Of a DNA stretch of 62,415 nucleotides, positions 54,916-62,415 are shown piece by piece. A model generated the notes under the pieces. That model was not told where the DNA came from. It saw nothing but the letters and a program-made list of their open reading frames with translations, and searched no databases. The stretch lies in the NCBI RefSeq assembly GCF_001653715.1, contig NZ_LWHQ01000010.1:1-62415 (forward strand). Reading direction: 5' to 3'. This DNA is from Methylobacterium platani (lineage in GTDB: Bacteria > Pseudomonadota > Alphaproteobacteria > Rhizobiales > Beijerinckiaceae). A program made the translations under genes and the position numbers. Position 1 is the stretch's first letter. Every line of letters starts with the position of its first letter.

Positions 54916-55752
54916 ATGACGGTCAATCGCAGGACGGCCCTGGCGGGTGTCTCCGCCCTCGGTGCCGCCGCCCTGGCGGCGGGGGCGGCGCAGGCGCAGG
55001 GCGCCGCGACGACGCAGGAGGCCGCCAAGACCCAGGACGGATCCAGGACCTACGTGCTCGTCCACGGCGCCTATGGCGGCGGCTGGATCTGGCGCGACGT
55101 CGCGGCGGCCCTGCGTGGCCGCGGGCACCGGGTCTTCACGCCGACGCAGACCGGGCTCGGCGAGCGCGCCCATCTGCTGTCGCGCCAGATCACGGTCGAC
55201 ACCCATATCGAGGACGTGGCGAGCGTGATCGCGTTCGAGGACCTGCGCGACGTGATCCTCGTCGGGCATTCCTACGGCGGGATGGCGGTGACCGGGGTCG
55301 CGGACCGCATGACCGACCGGATCCGCCGCATCGTCTATCTCGACGCGCTGATCCCCGAGAACGGCGACACCGCCTTCACCATCCTGCCGGCCGGCATGGC
55401 GGAGGCCCGGCGCAAGGTGGCGCTCGACCAGGGGGCGGGCGTCGCCCTGCCGGTGCCCGGCCCGGAGGGGTTCCCGATCCCGGCGGGGCCGGCCAAGGAC
55501 TGGTTCATGCAGCGCCTGCGGCCGCACCCGATCGGCACCTACGAGAGCCCGGTGCGGCTCTCGAAGCCCGCCGGCGCCGGCCTGCCGGTCACCTACGTCG
55601 CCTATACCGCCCCGGCGCTCACCTCGATCGAGCCGAGCCGGCAGCGCGCGCGGTCCAAGGCCGGCTGGGAGTACCGCGAGCTGGCGGTGCCGCACGACGT
55701 CGAGGTGCCCAATCCCGAGAAGGTGGTCGAGGTGCTGGCGGGCGTCGGGTAG
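54916..55752 (+). CDS. Exported alpha/beta hydrolase
   Basis: This 278-residue protein has a Tat-like signal (NRRTALAGVSALGAAALAAGA, cut after AQAQ), followed by an alpha/beta hydrolase fold: oxyanion segment LVHGAYGGGW, nucleophile GHSYGGMAV, a candidate Asp in VYLDALIPENGD and the terminal His in ELAVPHDVEVPNP. It resembles the esterase/salicylate-esterase-like group near the plant hydroxynitrile lyase family. ATG 54916 follows GGGAGGA. The substrate is unknown. Confidence 0.85.
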   Translation: MTVNRRTALAGVSALGAAALAAGAAQAQGAATTQEAAKTQDGSRTYVLVHGAYGGGWIWRDVAAALRGRGHRVFTPTQTGLGERAHLLSRQITVDTHIEDVASVIAFEDLRDVILVGHSYGGMAVTGVADRMTDRIRRIVYLDALIPENGDTAFTILPAGMAEARRKVALDQGAGVALPVPGPEGFPIPAGPAKDWFMQRLRPHPIGTYESPVRLSKPAGAGLPVTYVAYTAPALTSIEPSRQRARSKAGWEYRELAVPHDVEVPNPEKVVEVLAGVG

Positions 55753-55832
55753 GCCGGCATTCGATCCGGGGGCGGGGACTGCACGCGGTAGGGCCCGCCC
55801 GCTTGTCGGCATGGGATGGACAGGACCGCGCC

Positions 55833-56306
55833 TCAGCGAATCCCCGACGGCTCCTCCGACAGGGACGGCACCGGCGGCGCCGCGAAGGTCCAGACCCGGT
55901 GGCCGAGGAAGTTCCAGAACACCACGACGCCGGTCGCCAGCCCCTGGGCGGCGAGGTAGGGCAGGCTGAAGCCGCGGGTCAGCCCCGCCATGATGAGCCA
56001 TGTCAGCCCGAAGCCGATCGCCGCCACGATGCCGAAGCGCCAGGTCGCCTCGGCGTGGGGCCGGTCGCTGGCATAGGTCAGGCGCCGGTTGAGCCCGTAG
56101 GACACCACCGCCCCGGCGAGGTAGCCGGCGAGCGCCGCCGGCACCGGATCGGCCCGGCCGGTCTCGACCAGGCCGGCGAGCAGGGCGTAGTGGACCGCGA
56201 GCGCCGCGAGGCTGACCCCGACATAGGCCACGAATTGCCGCGCGAGCGCCGCCAGCGCCGCGGCGTTCCAGATCGTCGAAATCGGTTCGCGCACCACGGA
56301 CGACAC
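55833..56306 (-). CDS. GtrA-family membrane protein
   Basis: This 157-residue protein has four hydrophobic segments and the GtrA motifs RQFVAYVGVSLAALAVHY and GYLAGAVVSYGLNRRLTY, ending VVFWNFLGHRVWTF. GtrA proteins are thought to help flip or place glycosylated undecaprenol. No glycosyltransferase gene is adjacent. Separate transcript on the minus strand. Confidence 0.85.
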   Translation of the reverse strand: MSSVVREPISTIWNAAALAALARQFVAYVGVSLAALAVHYALLAGLVETGRADPVPAALAGYLAGAVVSYGLNRRLTYASDRPHAEATWRFGIVAAIGFGLTWLIMAGLTRGFSLPYLAAQGLATGVVVFWNFLGHRVWTFAAPPVPSLSEEPSGIR

Positions 56307-56395
56307 ACTCGATCAGGCCCGGCGGGACACGCCGCCGGCACCTGTCTAGCCTGCCGCACTGAACCGAAGATGACCCGAAAGCGGCGGAGCCCGGC

Positions 56396-57181
56396 TCATC
56401 CCTGCAGGCGAGCCGCCACCTTTCGGCTGAGCCAGCGCGGCATCAGGCGGGCGCCGAGCACCGCCGCCCGGTTGGCCGCCCCGGGGATCACCACCGCCCG
56501 CCCGGCGAGGTAGCCGTCGACCGCGGCCTTCGCCACCGCGTCCGGCCGCATCACGTTGCCGGTGAAGCGCTTGGTGCCGCCGATATCGGCCCGCGCCGAG
56601 AATTCCGTCGCGGTGGCGCCGGGGCAGAGGGCCGTGACCGTCACGCCGTAGGGCCGCGCCTCCTCGTAGAGGGCTTCCGAGAGCGAGAGCAGGTAGGCCT
56701 TGGTGGCGTAGTAGGCGGCCATGTTGGGCCCGGGCAGGTAGCCCACCACCGAGGCGACGTTGAGGATGCCGCCGCGCCTGTTCGCGATCAGCCCCGGCAG
56801 CACCAGGCGGCTCAGGGCCGTCGGCGCGGCGACGTTCACCGCCACCATCTCGGCCTGGTCCCGCGCCGGCAGGTCACTGAACCGGCCGCGCAGGCCGAAG
56901 CCGGCATTGTTGACGAGGGTGTGGAGAACGATCCCCCGTGCCGCGACCGCCGCCAGCAGGGCCTCGGGCCCGTCCGGCCGCGCCAGATCCGCCGGCACCA
57001 CCAGCGTCGGCACCGGCAATTCCGCGGCCAGGGCCTCCAGCCGCTCCGCCCGCCGGGCGCTCAAGGCCAGCGGCCGCCCCCGGGCCGCGAAGGCCCGGGC
57101 GATCTCCGCGCCGATTCCGCTCGACGCGCCGGTGACCAGCGTCCAGCGCGCATCTCCCCCCTGGTCCATCGCCTCGGCCAC
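56396..57181 (-). CDS. Short-chain dehydrogenase, DltE/YqjQ-like
   Basis: This 261-residue SDR has TGASSGIGAEIAR for nucleotide binding, NNAGFGLRGRF, a Ser in LNVASVVGYLPG and the catalytic Tyr-Lys in YYATKAYL. The pattern resembles COG0300 type reductases. Divergent from carB with a 151-base gap. The substrate is unknown. Confidence 0.84.
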   Translation of the reverse strand: MAEAMDQGGDARWTLVTGASSGIGAEIARAFAARGRPLALSARRAERLEALAAELPVPTLVVPADLARPDGPEALLAAVAARGIVLHTLVNNAGFGLRGRFSDLPARDQAEMVAVNVAAPTALSRLVLPGLIANRRGGILNVASVVGYLPGPNMAAYYATKAYLLSLSEALYEEARPYGVTVTALCPGATATEFSARADIGGTKRFTGNVMRPDAVAKAAVDGYLAGRAVVIPGAANRAAVLGARLMPRWLSRKVAARLQG

Positions 57182-57332
57182 ACCCTTCCCCTGATCTGTT
57201 CGCCTATGCTAAGGGCGCCCAACGCAATCCCCGCCGCTTCCGCCCGTTCCGCTTCCGCCACGACACGCCCCGCCGGGCCCGAGGCCGGAAACGAGGAACG
57301 CGGCAGCGCGCCGCACGAGTCTGAAGCGTCCG

Positions 57333-60806
<3,474 letters not shown>

Positions 60807-60869
60807 GTCGTAAAGCCGCGGACGCGCCCTATTTCATCCCCTCGCGCCCGCGCGAGACAATCGGAAACA

Positions 60870-60908
60870 GGCCCGGTCGGGAGGCTCACCTCTCGCCGGG
60901 CCGATTAT
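60870..60908 (+). terminator. Candidate hairpin between carB and greA
   Basis: GGCCCGG (near 60871) can pair with CCGGGCC (near 60896), with an internal GGGAGG...CCTCTC stem; it is followed by GATTATTTG. It may end the carB transcript before greA. Confidence 0.5.
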
Positions 60909-60929
60909 TTGTGACGCGAGACGACGACG

Positions 60930-61406
60930 ATGGACAAGGTTCCGATCACGGTACGGGGATTCGCGGCTCTCGAGGCGGAGCTGAAGCGCCGCCAGCAGGA
61001 GGAGCGTCCGCGGATCATCCAGGCGATCGCGGAGGCCCGCGCGCTCGGCGACCTGTCGGAGAATGCCGAGTACCACGCCGCCAAGGAGGCCCAGTCCCAC
61101 AACGAAGGCCGGGTGCTGGAGCTGGAGAGCCTGATCTCCCGCGCCGAGGTCATCGACGTCGCGAAGCTCTCGGGCAACAAGATCAAGTTCGGCGCCACCG
61201 TCAAGCTGATCGACGAGGATACCGAGGAAGAGAAGACCTACCAGATCGTCGGCGAGCCCGAGGCCGACGTGCATGCCGGCCGGGTCTCGATCACCTCGCC
61301 GATCGCCCGCGCGCTGATCGGCAAGGGCGTCGGCGATACCGTCGAGGTCGTCACCCCGGGCGGCGGCAAGTCCTACGAGATCGTCGGCATCCAGTACGGC
61401 GCCTGA
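60930..61406 (+). CDS. greA: Transcription elongation factor GreA
   Basis: This 158-residue factor has the N-terminal coiled coil with [38 protein letters not shown], whose tip acidic residues (D and E in GDLSENAEY) enter the RNA polymerase secondary channel, and the FKBP-like C-terminal domain ([16 protein letters not shown]). It releases stalled polymerase by transcript cleavage. ATG 60930. Its stop lies in a 17-base direct repeat (61397-61413, 61423-61439). Confidence 0.96.
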   Translation: MDKVPITVRGFAALEAELKRRQQEERPRIIQAIAEARALGDLSENAEYHAAKEAQSHNEGRVLELESLISRAEVIDVAKLSGNKIKFGATVKLIDEDTEEEKTYQIVGEPEADVHAGRVSITSPIARALIGKGVGDTVEVVTPGGGKSYEIVGIQYGA

Positions 61407-61439
61407 CGCGCCGTCGATCGTCCGGCGCCTGACGCGCCG
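61397..61439. repeat. 17-base direct repeat over the greA stop
   Basis: CGGCGCCTGACGCGCCG occurs at 61397-61413 and 61423-61439 with 26-base spacing. The first copy contains the last greA codons and stop. Each copy is itself partly palindromic and could form a hairpin. Confidence 0.85.
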
Positions 61440-61540
61440 CTTGCCGTCCGGCCTCCGCGCCAAGCGTTGCCGGAACGGCCTCGCGGGGCTATCTCGTCCG
61501 CCACGAGGTGGCCCCGTCGGGCGCCGTGGAGACGACGCCG

Positions 61541-62044
61541 ATGCTGCGCTGGAGCCAGTCCCTGATCGCGGCCGCCCTGCTGGCGGTCGCCGCGCCGGCT
61601 CTCGCGCAGGACGCGACCCTGCCGCCGGCGACGCGGTTTTCCGGCATCCAGGTCGATGTCCGCCCGCTGCTGGCCCGGGGCCTCGGCCCCTATGCCGAGA
61701 CCGTGCGCGCCGAGTTGCAGGCGGCGCTGGCCAGATCCTTCGCCGACCGGGTCGGCGGCCCCGGCCCGGTGCTCGTCGTGCGGGTCACGGGCGTCTCGCT
61801 CAACCCCTATGCCGGGAGCGAGACCCGTCTCGGCGGCGGCAACGCCACCAACACCGACTACCTCGAAGGCGAGGCCCTGGTGGTCGACCGCGTCGGCACC
61901 GTGCTGCTGCGCCACCCCCAACTCTCGGCCACCAATGCCAGCTCCGGCGGCGCCTGGTACGACCCGGCCTCGGAGCAGCGGCGGGTGACGTATATCGCCG
62001 GGCATTACGCGCAGTGGCTGCGGCGGGGGCTGGGGTTGGAGTGA
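61541..62044 (+). CDS. Secreted protein of unknown function
   Basis: This 167-residue protein has a signal peptide (hydrophobic 8-20, cut after APALAQ). The mature part contains a duplication-free mixed fold with RFSGIQVDVRPLLARGLGPYAETVRAEL and VVDRVGTVLLRHPQLSATNAS. It is not recognised as a named family. The start at 61541 opens the signal; an ATG at 61508 would add 11 residues. Possibly co-transcribed with greA. Confidence 0.75.
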   Translation: MLRWSQSLIAAALLAVAAPALAQDATLPPATRFSGIQVDVRPLLARGLGPYAETVRAELQAALARSFADRVGGPGPVLVVRVTGVSLNPYAGSETRLGGGNATNTDYLEGEALVVDRVGTVLLRHPQLSATNASSGGAWYDPASEQRRVTYIAGHYAQWLRRGLGLE

Positions 62045-62086
62045 CACTCGTGCCCGATCGGCCTGTGCGCCCTCCGGCGGAACGCG

Positions 62087-62350
62087 CTATCCAGGCCTGA
62101 CCCCGTCCAGCCGCGCGACGGTCGCCGGCCCGGAGGTCGCCTCGCGCAGCGCCGGCCAATCGTCGGGTGGGTGGCCCGTGTCGAGCATCCCCTTGAACAC
62201 GCGGTAGGCATCCGTCTCCGAGCCGTAAGCTCGCAACGTATCCCGGTCGTTCATCCAGGCGAAAATAACGATCCTCGCCCTGCTGTCGTGGCGGAAGAAC
62301 AGGCGGAACCGGCCGTTGCCGAACCTGGCTCGGAACCAGTCACGGTCCAC
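62087..62350 (-). pseudogene. YhaV-type toxin, 5'-truncated by a repeat
   Basis: The 87-residue frame matches the C-terminal half of YhaV toxins: DWFRARFGNGRFRLFFRHDSRA, VIFAWMNDRDTLRAYGS and KGMLDTGHPPDDW. Complete YhaV proteins are about 150-170 residues; the N-terminal half is absent. Immediately upstream (62348-62415) is the 68-base repeat, so the gene appears cut by that element. The start would be a GTG within the repeat. The PrlF-type antitoxin would lie outside the window. Toxin activity is probably lost. Confidence 0.75.
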
Positions 62351-62415
62351 GACACCGCGACCTCGGCCCGACCATAGGGGCGGACGATCCTCGTGAGTCT
62401 CCCCCTTTCCCGGAC
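62348..62415 (-). repeat. 68-base repeat at the right edge, inverted copy of 212-279
   Basis: It is identical to the reverse complement of 212-279 over 68 bases and continues past the window end. It abuts the truncated YhaV gene, and its last three bases supply that frame's GTG start. Confidence 0.9.

Overview
The window looks like chromosomal DNA of a high-GC alphaproteobacterium, most likely Methylobacterium or a close relative. This rests on the strong G+C third-position bias, a MucR/Ros-type regulator, the long alphaproteobacterial form of CarB with an internal insertion, and families of short intergenic repeats. Almost all of it is accessory metabolism: transport operons with local regulators, interrupted by dispersed repeats. 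No CRISPR array, rRNA or complete transposase was seen.

Layout. 1-1.6 kb: repeat cluster, MucR-like regulator, tRNA with CAU anticodon. 1.8-10.6 kb: Liv-type ABC importer (minus strand) divergent from PaaG/PaaI/PaaK-like phenylacetate genes and a TetR regulator (plus strand). 10.7-12.4 kb: DUF1007 protein plus NicO-type metal exporter. 12.5-22.4 kb: MBL-fold hydrolase, an unusual 904-residue ABC-like protein with a degenerate Walker A, beta-carbonic anhydrase, chemoreceptor, MFS exporter, a Gly/Tyr-rich secreted peptide and a hexapeptide-repeat protein. 22.4-29.9 kb: class III cyclase, then a tightly overlapping six-gene minus-strand operon headed by a TPP riboswitch: LuxE-like, LuxC-like, ThiZ/X/Y-like ABC importer, SDR. 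30.1-31.1 kb: lower-GC patch with an orphan MazF/PemK toxin and a tRNA-3'-end-like sequence. 31.2-33.6 kb: TetR/RidA divergent pair with three palindromic operators, then an AmpG-like MFS. 33.8-42.9 kb: polyamine-type ABC importer, two amidohydrolases, a COG0523 metallochaperone GTPase and a TetR. 43.1-47.6 kb: a previously hidden 47-residue Cys-rich peptide with a double-glycine leader, then a D-threonate/D-erythronate type catabolic operon (DeoR, PdxA2, DtnK-like kinase, KdgT-like permease). 47.7-52.0 kb: TonB-dependent receptor, PepSY protein and DUF2946 protein, a metal acquisition module. 52.2-57.2 kb: coiled-coil protein, GhrA-like reductase, aminotransferase, alpha/beta hydrolase, GtrA, SDR. 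57.3-62.4 kb: carB, greA, a secreted protein, and a 5'-truncated YhaV toxin that abuts a repeat also present, inverted, at the left end.

The most interesting system is the TPP-riboswitch operon. It joins a thiamine-precursor type importer to a carboxylate-activating enzyme (LuxE-like), an acyl reductase (LuxC-like) and an SDR. Together they read as a carboxylate to aldehyde to alcohol route, which I propose salvages oxidised thiamine fragments. The enzymes are recognised from sequence; the substrate is inference.
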